Positions 9,130-18,132 of a DNA stretch of 64,000 bases are shown here, piece by piece. Origin of the DNA: Martelella mediterranea. GTDB lineage: Bacteria > Pseudomonadota > Alphaproteobacteria > Rhizobiales > Rhizobiaceae. Made by a program: the position numbers and the translations under genes. The stretch covers positions 1-64,000 of the forward strand of contig NZ_SMAR01000007.1 in the NCBI RefSeq assembly GCF_004342225.1. The letters are read 5' to 3'. Each line of letters starts with the position of its first letter. Positions within the stretch are counted from its first letter, which is position 1. A model generated the notes under the pieces. That model was not told the origin of the DNA. It made no database searches and was given only the letters and a program-made list of their open reading frames with translations.

Positions 9130-9750
9130 ATGAAAACGTTGTCCGCCTTACTTCCATGCGTCAAGCGCCGACAACCGGAAGCGCCGCAGCCTGAAAGGCA
9201 TCAACTGGCCGACCGACGACCTCAGGCAAAGAGAAGTCAAACAACAGCACCGCGCGACGGAAGCCTTTCAGATGTGCTGGCGAAGCAACCAGACAAGCCG
9301 GCAAGACCGTTCACAATCATACCAAAACCACTCCAAAAACCCGCTGCGGCGAACCAGATTTTTGCGCTGCAGAAATCAGGCATGGATTACCGCCTGGTCG
9401 AAAGTGAGAACGGCAAACCTCTGGACAACCCCGAGCCCCACGGCGATTACGTATTTGCAATCAAAGCTTCCGATCCGAAGACCGTGCTTGTCGGCAAACA
9501 TGTTCTTCCCGGAGCCACACCACAACCACACGACAATTTGGCTGTGGAGGGACATTCATCCATCACCCACGGCGAGAATGCTCTCTATGCAGGCACTGCA
9601 TGGTTTAACAAGGGAATACTCAAAAGCTGGTCGAATGACAGCGGCCACTACAGACCGAATGCGCATGCACGCCACAGTGCCCTGACGAGCGACAACAGAC
9701 AACTTCTTCCAGAAAGCAAGTTCATCCGTCACAAACATCAGGACGGATAA
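9130..9750 (+). CDS. Uncharacterised protein with SGHYRP motif, possible effector-like protein
   Basis: 206 residues. The first 75 are basic and proline-rich without a signal peptide or membrane segment. The last 100 hold a conserved-looking block: EGHSSITHGENALYAGT, then WFNKGILKSWSNDSGHYRP and LLPESKF. This histidine/asparagine-rich pattern recalls domains seen at the ends of secreted toxins and effectors of plant- and host-associated bacteria, whose activity is not established as far as I know. AAGGAGG precedes the ATG. A hairpin follows directly, so it is a single-gene unit. Function is not assigned. Confidence 0.7.
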   Translation: MKTLSALLPCVKRRQPEAPQPERHQLADRRPQAKRSQTTAPRDGSLSDVLAKQPDKPARPFTIIPKPLQKPAAANQIFALQKSGMDYRLVESENGKPLDNPEPHGDYVFAIKASDPKTVLVGKHVLPGATPQPHDNLAVEGHSSITHGENALYAGTAWFNKGILKSWSNDSGHYRPNAHARHSALTSDNRQLLPESKFIRHKHQDG

Positions 9751-9755
9751 AACAA

Positions 9756-9788
9756 AAGGCTTGTCAGGGTGTACCCCCGGCAAGCCTT
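9756..9788. terminator. Bidirectional terminator-like hairpin
   Basis: Arms 9756-9765 and 9779-9788 pair over ten bases with one wobble, preceded by an A run. It sits between convergent transcripts, 6 bases after the orphan gene and 56 bases from dppF. Confidence 0.65.
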
Positions 9789-9844
9789 ATGCCAACGATC
9801 ACGATTAGCGCACCCTTGGACTTTGCGCTTGCGAGAAAAGGGGA

Positions 9845-10690
9845 CTAACGACCGGCGGCCATCTTTGCCTGCTTGGCAGCAAGGCGCGCACGAATGCTGT
9901 CGACACCGGCGCGCGGCGTTGCCTTGAACAGCGTCTGCGTATATTCATGCTGCGGATCGGTGAACACCTGATCGCGCGTGCCGCGCTCCACGACCTCGCC
10001 GAAATACATCACCATGATCTCGTCGCAGATGTAGCGAACCACCGAAAGATCGTGACTGACGAAAATATAGGTCAGGTTGAACTCATCCTGCAGGTCAGCC
10101 AGGAGATTCAGGATCTGCGCCTGCACAGAAAGATCAAGCGCGGACACCGGCTCATCAAGCACCAGCAGACTCGGATTGAGGATCAGCGCGCGGGCAATGG
10201 CGATGCGCTGGCGCTGGCCGCCTGAAAACATATGCGGGTAACGGTCGAAATGCTCCGACCCGAGGCCGACCTTTTTCAGCAGATCCTGCGCCTTTTCGCG
10301 CCGGTCCGCTGCCGAAAGATCGGTGTTGAGCAGCAGCGGCTCCATCAGCACGTCACCAACCTTCTGGCGCGGATTGAGCGAGCCATAGGGGTTCTGAAAG
10401 ACAATCTGCACCTTGCGGCGCATTTCCGGTGTCGGTTTTGACTTTGCAATATTGACCGTATGCCCACCAAGCTTCAGTTCGCCATCGGTCTGGGCATCAA
10501 TCATCGTGATGATGCGCGCCAGCGTGGACTTACCACAGCCGGACTCCCCCACAAGTGCCAGCGTCTTACCGCGTTCAACGGAAAAATCGACGCCCTTCAG
10601 GGCGCGAACGGTGCGTGCCTTGTTGAACATGCCACCTGGAACAACATAGTCACGGACGATGTTCTTGCCTTCAGCAACGATATCGCTCAT
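9845..10690 (-). CDS. dppF: Dipeptide ABC transporter ATP-binding protein DppF
   Basis: 281 residues of an oligopeptide-type ABC ATPase: Walker A GESGCGKST near residue 49, signature FSGGQRQRIAIARA near 156, Walker B LLVLDEPVSALD near 176, and the H-loop SHDLSVV. It powers dipeptide import with DppD. The start ATG overlaps the dppD stop (ATGA). It is the last gene of dppABCDF; a hairpin lies 56 bases beyond its stop. Confidence 0.94.
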   Translation of the reverse strand: MSDIVAEGKNIVRDYVVPGGMFNKARTVRALKGVDFSVERGKTLALVGESGCGKSTLARIITMIDAQTDGELKLGGHTVNIAKSKPTPEMRRKVQIVFQNPYGSLNPRQKVGDVLMEPLLLNTDLSAADRREKAQDLLKKVGLGSEHFDRYPHMFSGGQRQRIAIARALILNPSLLVLDEPVSALDLSVQAQILNLLADLQDEFNLTYIFVSHDLSVVRYICDEIMVMYFGEVVERGTRDQVFTDPQHEYTQTLFKATPRAGVDSIRARLAAKQAKMAAGR

Positions 10691-11529
10691 GCCTGATCTC
10701 CCGTGTAATCAGTTGCATAATCAATGGTCGGCAAACGGTCGCCGGTCGCATTTTCCGGCAACGCGGAAAGCAGCGCTTTTGTGTAGGCGTGTTTCGGGTT
10801 TTCAAACAGCGAAAGCACGTCGGACTCTTCCATTTTCCGGCCCTGAAACTGCACGATCACCCGATCGGCAGTCTCGGCGACAACGCCCATATCATGGGTA
10901 ATCATGATCAGCGCCATGCCAGTTTCAGCCTGAAGGCGGCCCAGAAGTTCCAGAATCTGCTTCTGGATCGTCACATCCAGCGCGGTCGTCGGCTCATCAG
11001 CAATCAGCAGCTTTGGCGAGCAGGCCATGGCAATCGCGATCATGATGCGCTGGCACTGACCGCCGGACATCTGATGCGGATAGGCCTTCAGCCGGTCCTC
11101 AGGGTTTGGAAGGCCGACAGCTTCCAGCAGTTCGACGGCGCGCTTGTGACGTGCCTTCTTGTCGAGGTCGGTATGCTGCTTCAGGACTTCATCGATCTGG
11201 AACCCAGACGTAAAGCACGGATTGAGGCTGGCAATCGGCTCCTGAAAGATCATCGAAATATCCTTGCCGATGATCCTGCGGCGTTCCTTGGGGCCAAGAT
11301 TGGAAATATCCTTACCCTCAAAAACGATCCGATCAGCCGTCACTTTGGCCGTTGGCGGCAAAAGCCCCATCACGGCGAGCATGGCAACGGACTTGCCCGA
11401 GCCACTTTCACCGACGATAGCCAGAACCTCGCCTTTATCAACCGTGTACGAGGCATTGTGCAGAACCGTCGTTTCGCCACCGGCGGTGGGAAAGCTGACG
11501 GAAAGATTTTTTACATCCAGTAGCGGCAT
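10687..11529 (-). CDS. dppD: Dipeptide ABC transporter ATP-binding protein DppD
   Basis: 280 residues, the paralogous ATPase partner of DppF: Walker [10 protein letters not shown] near residue 41, signature [14 protein letters not shown] and Walker [13 protein letters not shown]. The signature carries Gln-Cys-Gln where neighbours have Gln-Arg-Gln, a tolerated position. Four bases separate it from the permease gene upstream and it overlaps dppF, so the three are translated as a unit. Confidence 0.94.
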   Translation of the reverse strand: MPLLDVKNLSVSFPTAGGETTVLHNASYTVDKGEVLAIVGESGSGKSVAMLAVMGLLPPTAKVTADRIVFEGKDISNLGPKERRRIIGKDISMIFQEPIASLNPCFTSGFQIDEVLKQHTDLDKKARHKRAVELLEAVGLPNPEDRLKAYPHQMSGGQCQRIMIAIAMACSPKLLIADEPTTALDVTIQKQILELLGRLQAETGMALIMITHDMGVVAETADRVIVQFQGRKMEESDVLSLFENPKHAYTKALLSALPENATGDRLPTIDYATDYTGDQA

Positions 11530-11533
11530 GGTC

Positions 11534-12442
11534 TTAACTCCGCTTCAGCTTGGGATCGAGCGCATCACGCAGGCCATCGCCCACGAGATTGATCGCCAGA
11601 ACCGTGATCAGGATGGCAAGACCGGGAAAGGTGACAACCCACCAGGCACGCAGGATAAATTCGCGCGCCTCGGCCAGCATTGTTCCCCATTCCGGTGTCG
11701 GTGGCTGTGCGCCCATACCAAGAAAGCCAAGGGCTGCCGCTTCCAGAATAGCATTCGAGAATGACAGCGTCGCCTGAACGATGAGCGGTGCAAGGCAGTT
11801 CGGCAGAATGGTCTTGAACATCAGCCGGAGATTACGGGCACCGGCGACACGGGCAGACACCACATATTCACGCTTGGCTTCCGCCATCACGGCTGCGCGG
11901 GTCAGGCGGGCAAAGTGAGGCTGCAGCACCAGCGCAATCGCAATCATGGCATTGAACAGGCCGGGGCCCAGAACGGCCACCAGGACCAGTGCCAGAAGCA
12001 ACGGCGGAAAGGCCAGGATCACATCCATGACGCGCATGATCGCGACGTCGACCCAGCCCCGGAAGAAACCGGCAATCAGCCCAAGCGTGATGCCAAGAAG
12101 AAGCGCAATTGAAACGACGATCATGCCGATGGCCAGCGAATACCGCGAACCGTAAATCAGGCGCGAAAGAATATCGCGACCGACCGCATCGGTTCCCAGC
12201 GGAAATTCCAGCGTTCCGCCATCCTGCCAGAATGGCGGTGTCAGGAACATGTCGCGATACTGCTGATCAGGATTATGCGGAGCGATCCAGGGCGCAAAGA
12301 GGGCGACAAGAACCAGCAGGATGATGATGGCAAGCCCGACGACGGCACCACGGTTCTGGCTGAAATAATGCCAGAATTCCGAGAGCATCTGCAGGCGGAC
12401 ATTTTTGGAACGGGCCATCTGGCCCAGCGTGTTGTCTGACAT
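11534..12442 (-). CDS. dppC: Dipeptide ABC transporter permease DppC
   Basis: 302 residues. N-terminal cytoplasmic stretch, one helix (VGLAIIILLVLVALFAPW), the OppC extension FPLGTDAVGRDILSR, then a five-helix BPD-type permease domain with the ATPase-docking EAA-like loop around EYVVSARVAGARN. Inner membrane subunit of the dipeptide importer. Ten bases from dppB. Confidence 0.93.
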   Translation of the reverse strand: MSDNTLGQMARSKNVRLQMLSEFWHYFSQNRGAVVGLAIIILLVLVALFAPWIAPHNPDQQYRDMFLTPPFWQDGGTLEFPLGTDAVGRDILSRLIYGSRYSLAIGMIVVSIALLLGITLGLIAGFFRGWVDVAIMRVMDVILAFPPLLLALVLVAVLGPGLFNAMIAIALVLQPHFARLTRAAVMAEAKREYVVSARVAGARNLRLMFKTILPNCLAPLIVQATLSFSNAILEAAALGFLGMGAQPPTPEWGTMLAEAREFILRAWWVVTFPGLAILITVLAINLVGDGLRDALDPKLKRS

Positions 12443-12452
12443 GGCTGAGCTC

Positions 12453-13460
12453 CTACTGGTGACGGATTCTGGGGTTGATCAGACCATAAAGCAGGTCAAC
12501 AACCAGATTAACGATCATAACAAGGCCCGCAATCAGAACGAGACCGCCCTGCACCACCGGATAGTCGCGCCGCGAAATGGAATCGATCATCCATTTGCCG
12601 ATACCCGGCCAGGAAAAGATCGTCTCGGTCAGAATGGCACCGGCCATCAGCATACCGATTTGCAGGCCGATCGTGGTGATCACTGGGATCATCGCATTTC
12701 TGAGCGCGTGAACACCGATAACCCGCTTTGTCGAAAGGCCTTTTGCGCGAGCTGTGCGAACATAGTCTTCACCCAGCACCTCCAGCATAGCCGAGCGCGT
12801 CTGTCGCGCGATCACCGCCAGCGGGATGGTCGCGAGCACGATCGAAGGCAATATGAGGTGCGAGATCGCGGAAGCGAAAGCCCCCTTCTCACCGGAAAGC
12901 AAGGAATCGATGGTCATGAAGCCGGTGACTGACGGGAAATAGTAAAGCAGCGAAATCCGGCCCGATACGGGCGTCCAGCCCAGAATGCCGGAGAACAGGA
13001 TGATCAGCAGCAGGCCCCACCAGAAGATCGGCATGGAGTAACCGGTGAGCGCAATGCCCATCGTCGCCTGATCGAAGATAGAGCCGCGCTTGACGGCGGA
13101 CAAAATGCCGGCGGGAATGCCAACGGCAACCGCGATAATCATGGCGCAAATGGCCAGCTCTGCAGTTGCCGGGAACAGGTTCAGAAACTCCTGGAACACC
13201 GGTTGTTTGGTCGAAATCGATATCCCGAAATCACCATGAAGCAGCCCCCAGACATAATCCAGATACTGGACAACAATCGGACGGTCATAGCCGAACTGGT
13301 GGAGAAGCTGCTGGTAACGATCAGCCTCCATGCCGCGTTCACCGGCCAAAAGCAGGACCGGGTCGCCGGGCAGAACACGCACAAAACCGAAGGCAACGAT
13401 CGTGATGCCAATGAAAGTCGGGATAATCAGCAGTAGCTTGCTGAGCAGAAATTTAAGCAT
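12453..13460 (-). CDS. dppB: Dipeptide ABC transporter permease DppB
   Basis: 335 residues with the typical N-terminal helix and RVLPGDPVLLL motif of DppB/OppB, six membrane segments and the docking loop EDYVRTARAKGLS. It forms the channel with DppC. A strong hairpin lies between it and dppA. Confidence 0.94.
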   Translation of the reverse strand: MLKFLLSKLLLIIPTFIGITIVAFGFVRVLPGDPVLLLAGERGMEADRYQQLLHQFGYDRPIVVQYLDYVWGLLHGDFGISISTKQPVFQEFLNLFPATAELAICAMIIAVAVGIPAGILSAVKRGSIFDQATMGIALTGYSMPIFWWGLLLIILFSGILGWTPVSGRISLLYYFPSVTGFMTIDSLLSGEKGAFASAISHLILPSIVLATIPLAVIARQTRSAMLEVLGEDYVRTARAKGLSTKRVIGVHALRNAMIPVITTIGLQIGMLMAGAILTETIFSWPGIGKWMIDSISRRDYPVVQGGLVLIAGLVMIVNLVVDLLYGLINPRIRHQ

Positions 13461-13486
13461 AACGCACTTTAAGCCTTGATTGCGAA

Positions 13487-13508
13487 GGGGCCGGTTTCCG
13501 CCGGCCCC
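13487..13508 (-). promoter_or_regulatory. Intercistronic hairpin between dppA and dppB
   Basis: A perfect eight-base GC-only stem (13487-13494 with 13501-13508) around a six-base loop, no T run on the minus strand. Such hairpins after a binding-protein gene usually protect the upstream mRNA or reduce read-through, giving more DppA than permease. Confidence 0.7.
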
Positions 13509-13527
13509 AAAGCTTGAACGTTTATTC

Positions 13528-15126
13528 TTATTCGCTGATGGTTACGTCATCGAAACGGTGGTAACCGAGCGGGTCCATGACAAAGCCTTCAACCGAAGTC
13601 GACATCGGCATGAAGACCTTGGAATGGGCAATCGTGTTCCACGGCGCCTGTTCCTTGAAGATTACCTGAGCCTGCTTGTAAAGCTCGGTACGCTCTTCGG
13701 TGTCAGACGTGACCTTCGCCTTCTGGATCAGGTCTTCAAACGGCTGGTAGCACCACTGCGCGCGGTTGGAACCGCCGACTGCATCACAACCGAGCAGAAC
13801 GGCAAGGAAGTTGTCCGGGTCGCCGTTATCACCGGTCCAGCCGAGGAGGACAGCACCATCGCGATCTTCTGCCGAAGAACGTGCCAGATACTCGCCCCAC
13901 TCATAGGAAACGATTTCTGCATCAACACCGACTTCAGCCAGATCGGCCTGCATCAGCTCAGCCATACGCCGTGCATTCGGGTTATAAGGACGCTGAACCG
14001 GCATAGCCCAGATCTTCATGGAAAGATCGGTCACACCTTCTTCTTCCAGCATGGCCTTAGCGGTGTCCGGATCGTAAGGATCGTCCTGAACTTCGTCGTT
14101 ATAGGACCACATTGTTGGCGGGATCGGGTTCTTTGCGACCTCGCCAGCACCCTGGAAAACGGATTCCAGAATGGCCTGCTTGTCGACGGCCATATTCAAC
14201 GCCTTGCGAACCTTGGGGTTGTCGAAGGGAGCAACCTTGGTGTTGTAGGCGAGATAGCCGACGTTCAGACCTTCTTTTTCCATGACCTTGAGGTCATCAT
14301 TATCTTCCAGTGCGGAAATATCAGCCGGTGAAGGATACGGCATGATCTGGCATTCGCCGGCTTCCAGCTTCTGGCGGCGAACGGCAGCGTCCGTCGTGAT
14401 TGCGAAGATCAGATTATCGAGATCCTGCTTGCCCTTGAAGTAATCCGGGTTGGCCTTGTAGCGGATCACAGCATCCTGCTGATAGGCAACGAAGGTGAAC
14501 GGTCCCGTGCCGACAGGCTTCTGGTTCAGCTGCTCCATGTTGCCCGCAGCTTCCAGCTGATCAGCGTATTCCTTCGACATGATTGAAGCGAAATCCATCG
14601 CAAGGTTCGCGATCATCGGCGCTTCCGGACGGTTGAGAACAAATTTCACCGTCATGTCGTCGACCTTCTCAATATTCTTGATCAGGTCCGGCATCGACAT
14701 GCCGTTAAAGTATTCCCAGGAAATGCCCGGCGCATACTGGTACCAAGGGCTCGATTCATCCATCTGGCGGTTGAACGAGAAAATCACGTCATCCGCATTC
14801 ATGTCACGGGTCGGCGTGAAATAATCGGTGGTCTGGAATTTTACGCCAGGACGAAGATGGAAGGTGTATTCCAGGCCGTCATCGGAAACATCCCAGCTTT
14901 CAGCAAGGCCGGGTTCGACTTCGGTGGAGCCGTGCTTGAACTCAACGAGACGATTATAAATGGCGCGCGATGACGCATCAAAGGTCGTGCCTGATGTGTA
15001 CGGGGCCGGATCAAAGCCTTCCGGCGATCCTTCCGAGCAGTAAACCAGCGTTTTTGCGCTGGCGGCACCACCAAGCGCAATAAAGAAGCTCGTAGCCAGA
15101 GCCAAAGCTTTCCAATTCTTCATCAT
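13528..15126 (-). CDS. dppA: Periplasmic dipeptide-binding protein DppA
   Basis: 532 residues from ATG 15126 (or the adjacent ATG 15123, whose spacing from AAGGGG is better). A Sec signal peptide ends at GGAASA-KT. The mature start KTLVYCSEGSPEGFDP is the hallmark of DppA, and the SBP family-5 fold continues to the C-terminus. It captures dipeptides for the DppBCDF complex. The frame runs on to 15351 but that part lacks family sequence. First gene of the operon. Confidence 0.95.
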   Translation of the reverse strand: MMKNWKALALATSFFIALGGAASAKTLVYCSEGSPEGFDPAPYTSGTTFDASSRAIYNRLVEFKHGSTEVEPGLAESWDVSDDGLEYTFHLRPGVKFQTTDYFTPTRDMNADDVIFSFNRQMDESSPWYQYAPGISWEYFNGMSMPDLIKNIEKVDDMTVKFVLNRPEAPMIANLAMDFASIMSKEYADQLEAAGNMEQLNQKPVGTGPFTFVAYQQDAVIRYKANPDYFKGKQDLDNLIFAITTDAAVRRQKLEAGECQIMPYPSPADISALEDNDDLKVMEKEGLNVGYLAYNTKVAPFDNPKVRKALNMAVDKQAILESVFQGAGEVAKNPIPPTMWSYNDEVQDDPYDPDTAKAMLEEEGVTDLSMKIWAMPVQRPYNPNARRMAELMQADLAEVGVDAEIVSYEWGEYLARSSAEDRDGAVLLGWTGDNGDPDNFLAVLLGCDAVGGSNRAQWCYQPFEDLIQKAKVTSDTEERTELYKQAQVIFKEQAPWNTIAHSKVFMPMSTSVEGFVMDPLGYHRFDDVTISE

Positions 15127-15572
15127 TTTCCCCTTAGTTGAAATAGAACCGGTCCCAATAAAATCGTCGCACGGACCGTGCTTTTCACTCCCGGCAAAAC
15201 ATAATCCATACAGAACGTCTAAAATCTTGCCGAAATCGACTGGGAAGCGGTCAGCATGCCTTTCACAGCACGCGGCCTCCCCCCGTGCGGCATGCACCCA
15301 ACCGCATTGCCACACTTGCGGCGAGATTATCGTTTTTTTTTGACCACGCAATCAAAAACAGGGTTGCGACCAGTCAGGAGGACATCACCGCATCTCTCAC
15401 GCACTGACATTTGACAAGCCGTTCCGTATTTCAGAAAATTTGCTTCCCCTCGACGCAATTCCATTGCGCGATTTACGTCAAAACTTTCAGAATATTACTT
15501 TCCACAGTCGCACACTTTTGATCGCTGACGTAAAGGAGAACGTGCATTGAACCCGTTTGAAAGGAAAATCTG
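15127..15572. other. Divergent region between dppA and the Nudix gene
   Basis: 446 bases that must hold the dpp promoter (minus strand) and the Nudix promoter. TTGACA at 15411-15416 is a good -35 for the plus strand, but the matching -10 position reads only GAAAAT. No recognisable riboswitch, palindrome or ORF was found. Confidence 0.45.
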
Positions 15573-16094
15573 ATGGATCAGGCGTCACACATCGCTGAAA
15601 TCATAAACGCCTACGACGCCCGTTTCAAAACGCACTATGGTGCTTTCATTGACCCGAGAAAGGACATGGCTGCGCGGAATTCGTTTCCCGTTCATATCAC
15701 CGCCTCGCTGTTCCCGATTTCACATGACAGACGACAATGCCTTCTGATCCATCATAAAACATTGAACAAGTGGATCCAGCCCGGCGGCCACGTAGACCCT
15801 GGTGAAACCATTGTCGAAGCGGCAATGCGGGAATGCCTTGAAGAAACCGGCTTTGCCATCCGGCTTCCGCAGACCGCCGACCCTATTAGCATCGACCTGC
15901 ACCGAATTCCGGAAAACGCACGCAAGCAGGAACCGGAACATTATCATCTCGATATCCGGTATATCGGCATTACAGATGACATGCCCGCCGCCAACAAGAA
16001 GGAGGTGCATGACGCCAGATGGTTTGACCTCGCTGAACTCGACAGAATCGATGAGCGGATTCGCCCGCGCCTCACCGCTCCAAATCAAAGCTGA
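15573..16094 (+). CDS. Nudix hydrolase
   Basis: 173 residues with a complete Nudix box at about residues 71-93: GGHVDPGE, seven residues, RECLEETGF. It should hydrolyse a nucleoside diphosphate linked to another group; the substrate is unknown. AAAGGAAAA lies before the ATG. It precedes the NadQ-type gene by 87 bases, so a link with NAD-related metabolites is possible but only by position. Confidence 0.87.
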   Translation: MDQASHIAEIINAYDARFKTHYGAFIDPRKDMAARNSFPVHITASLFPISHDRRQCLLIHHKTLNKWIQPGGHVDPGETIVEAAMRECLEETGFAIRLPQTADPISIDLHRIPENARKQEPEHYHLDIRYIGITDDMPAANKKEVHDARWFDLAELDRIDERIRPRLTAPNQS

Positions 16095-16181
16095 TGGATG
16101 GCATTGGCGCCGTCTTGAATTCCATGCTACCGCCAGATCAGATGAATATTCACCCAATCGACCGATGATTGCTCTTTTTCC

Positions 16182-17090
16182 ATGTCCGATACGCTTGCCC
16201 ATGCCGAACTGATTGCCGTTTTGGCGGCCGTGACGGATGAAACGCCCCGCATTATGACCGTGCGCGCTGGCGCTGCCCTGCCATCGGGCCCGTTTGAAAG
16301 CGTGCATCGCAGCCTTCAGGCCGGTCTACGTGCGTGGATCGAAAGCCAGACCGGCCATCCCGTTGGCTATCTGGAGCAGCTTTACACCTTCGCAGACAAG
16401 GATCGCGGTTTCGACGACCATGCCAGCGAGCACCGCACGATATCGATCAGCTATCTTGGCCTGGTGCGTGAGGAAGCCCCGCCCGGAGGACAAAAGCCGC
16501 TCTGGAAAGACTGGTACACCTATTTTCCATGGGAAGACCTGCGGCAGGGCCGGACGGAAATTCTCGACAATGTCACAGACATGCTGACCCAATGGGCGAT
16601 GAGCGATCGTCCCGGCCGCGAACTGCGCCGCCACCGCGTCGATTTTGCGTTCGGATTGAATAACATGCGCTGGAACGAAGATATGGTGCTGCAGCGCTAT
16701 GAACTGATGTTCGAAGCGGGATTGATCCCCGAAGCAGGGTCAACACCAGCGTTCTGGTTTGGCCGGCCTATGGCGGCCGACCACCGCCGGATCCTGGCAA
16801 CCGGCATCGCCCGCCTTCGCGCAAAACTGAAATACAGACCCGTTGCCTTTGAGCTGATGCCGGAAAGCTTCACGCTGCTGCAACTGCAAAAAACAGTTGA
16901 GGCATTGGCCGGGCTTCGCCTCCACAAGCCGAACTTCCGCCGTCAGGTGGACCAGCAACAACTCATCGAGGAAACCGGCGAAATGTCCGGTGAAAGCGGC
17001 GGGCGCCCGGCCAAACTGTTCCGCTACCGCAGGGCCATTGTTGAAGAACGCGCACTTTCCGGTTCAAGACTCCCGACCAGCCGCGATTGA
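16182..17090 (+). CDS. nadQ: NadQ-type transcriptional regulator of NAD synthesis
   Basis: 302 residues. The N-terminal two thirds resemble a degenerate Nudix-like domain without a catalytic Nudix box (KDRGFDDHASEHRTISISYLG), and the C-terminal part around residues 225-290 (FELMPESFTLLQLQKTVEAL, then KPNFRRQV) matches the winged-helix region found in NrtR-like regulators. This architecture next to nadABC is that of NadQ, the NAD repressor described in Hyphomicrobiales. The perfect palindrome just before nadA supports the role. It lies 70 bases upstream of nadA on the same strand. Confidence 0.8.
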   Translation: MSDTLAHAELIAVLAAVTDETPRIMTVRAGAALPSGPFESVHRSLQAGLRAWIESQTGHPVGYLEQLYTFADKDRGFDDHASEHRTISISYLGLVREEAPPGGQKPLWKDWYTYFPWEDLRQGRTEILDNVTDMLTQWAMSDRPGRELRRHRVDFAFGLNNMRWNEDMVLQRYELMFEAGLIPEAGSTPAFWFGRPMAADHRRILATGIARLRAKLKYRPVAFELMPESFTLLQLQKTVEALAGLRLHKPNFRRQVDQQQLIEETGEMSGESGGRPAKLFRYRRAIVEERALSGSRLPTSRD

Positions 17091-17127
17091 CATAAACTCA
17101 CCACGAGCATAACAATATTATCTCAAA

Positions 17128-17146
17128 TATACTCAAAAAGAGTATA
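17128..17146 (+). promoter_or_regulatory. Probable NadQ operator upstream of nadA
   Basis: A perfect inverted repeat TATACTC-AAAAA-GAGTATA ends 14 bases before the nadA start and just before its AGGAGGTG ribosome site. Position implies that a bound dimer would block transcription or early elongation. The assignment to NadQ is from proximity. Confidence 0.75.
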
Positions 17147-17160
17147 AAAGGAGGTGACAA

Positions 17161-18132
17161 ATGAACGCTCCCGTGAGCACCGAGGCGCTTTATGAGCGCG
17201 TGGCACACATCATGCCAAGAGCCGAGTGGCTGAGCTTTTCAGACGATATCGAGGCCATTCTCACGCTCAAGAAAGAACGCAATGCGGTCATTCTGGCGCA
17301 CAACTATCAGACACCGGAGATTTTCCACGGTGTTGCAGATATTGTCGGCGATAGTCTGGCGCTGGCGCGCGAGGCCATGACGGTAGACGCCGATATTATC
17401 GTGCTGGCGGGCGTGCACTTCATGGCGGAAACCGCCAAGCTGCTCAACCCTGAAAAGACAGTCCTGATCCCCGACATGGGCGCGGGCTGTTCGCTGGCGG
17501 ATTCCATTACACCAGAAGACATTGCGCTTCTGCGAAAGGCCAATCCCGGTGTTCCGGTGATCACCTATGTCAACACATCCGCCGCCATCAAAGCCGCCTC
17601 GGATATCTGCTGCACGTCCGGTAATGCGAAGCGCGTCGTGGAATCTCTGGGCGTTCAGAAAGTCCTGATGATACCGGATGAGTATCTTGCCCGGAATATC
17701 GCCCGTGAAACCGATGTCGAAATACTGACCTGGAAAGGCCATTGCGAGGTTCACGAGCTGTTCACCGCAGATGACGTGCGCGAACTGCGCGAGGCCCATC
17801 CGGGCGTAACCATTCTGGCCCATCCCGAATGCCCGCCGGATGTGGTAGACGCAGCAGATTTTTCAGGTTCGACCGCCGTGATGTCGAACTATGTCGGCGA
17901 CCACAAGCCGGGCAAGGTTGTGCTTCTGACGGAATGCTCAATGAGCGACAACGTTGCGGTTCAACACCCGGATGTCAGCTTTGTGCGCCCGTGCAATCTC
18001 TGTCCGCATATGAAACGGATTACACTGGGCAACATCCGCCAGGCGCTTGCGGAAAACCGCCACGAAGTGACCGTCGATCCGGCCATTGCCGCCGATGCGC
18101 GCCGTGCCGTTGAACGGATGCTGACGATATGA
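17161..18132 (+). CDS. nadA: Quinolinate synthase
   Basis: 323 residues. NadA condenses iminoaspartate with dihydroxyacetone phosphate using a [4Fe-4S] cluster. The three cluster cysteines are in [20 protein letters not shown] and [10 protein letters not shown], and the substrate motif [10 protein letters not shown] is present. Start ATG follows AGGAGGTGACAA. Its end overlaps nadB by four bases. Confidence 0.97.
   Translation: MNAPVSTEALYERVAHIMPRAEWLSFSDDIEAILTLKKERNAVILAHNYQTPEIFHGVADIVGDSLALAREAMTVDADIIVLAGVHFMAETAKLLNPEKTVLIPDMGAGCSLADSITPEDIALLRKANPGVPVITYVNTSAAIKAASDICCTSGNAKRVVESLGVQKVLMIPDEYLARNIARETDVEILTWKGHCEVHELFTADDVRELREAHPGVTILAHPECPPDVVDAADFSGSTAVMSNYVGDHKPGKVVLLTECSMSDNVAVQHPDVSFVRPCNLCPHMKRITLGNIRQALAENRHEVTVDPAIAADARRAVERMLTI

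Noticed and set aside
9126-9196. Alternative ATG 9126 with the same ribosome site as the orphan gene
   Set aside because: That frame closes after 22 codons; the frame from 9130 runs 206 codons and ends before a terminator.
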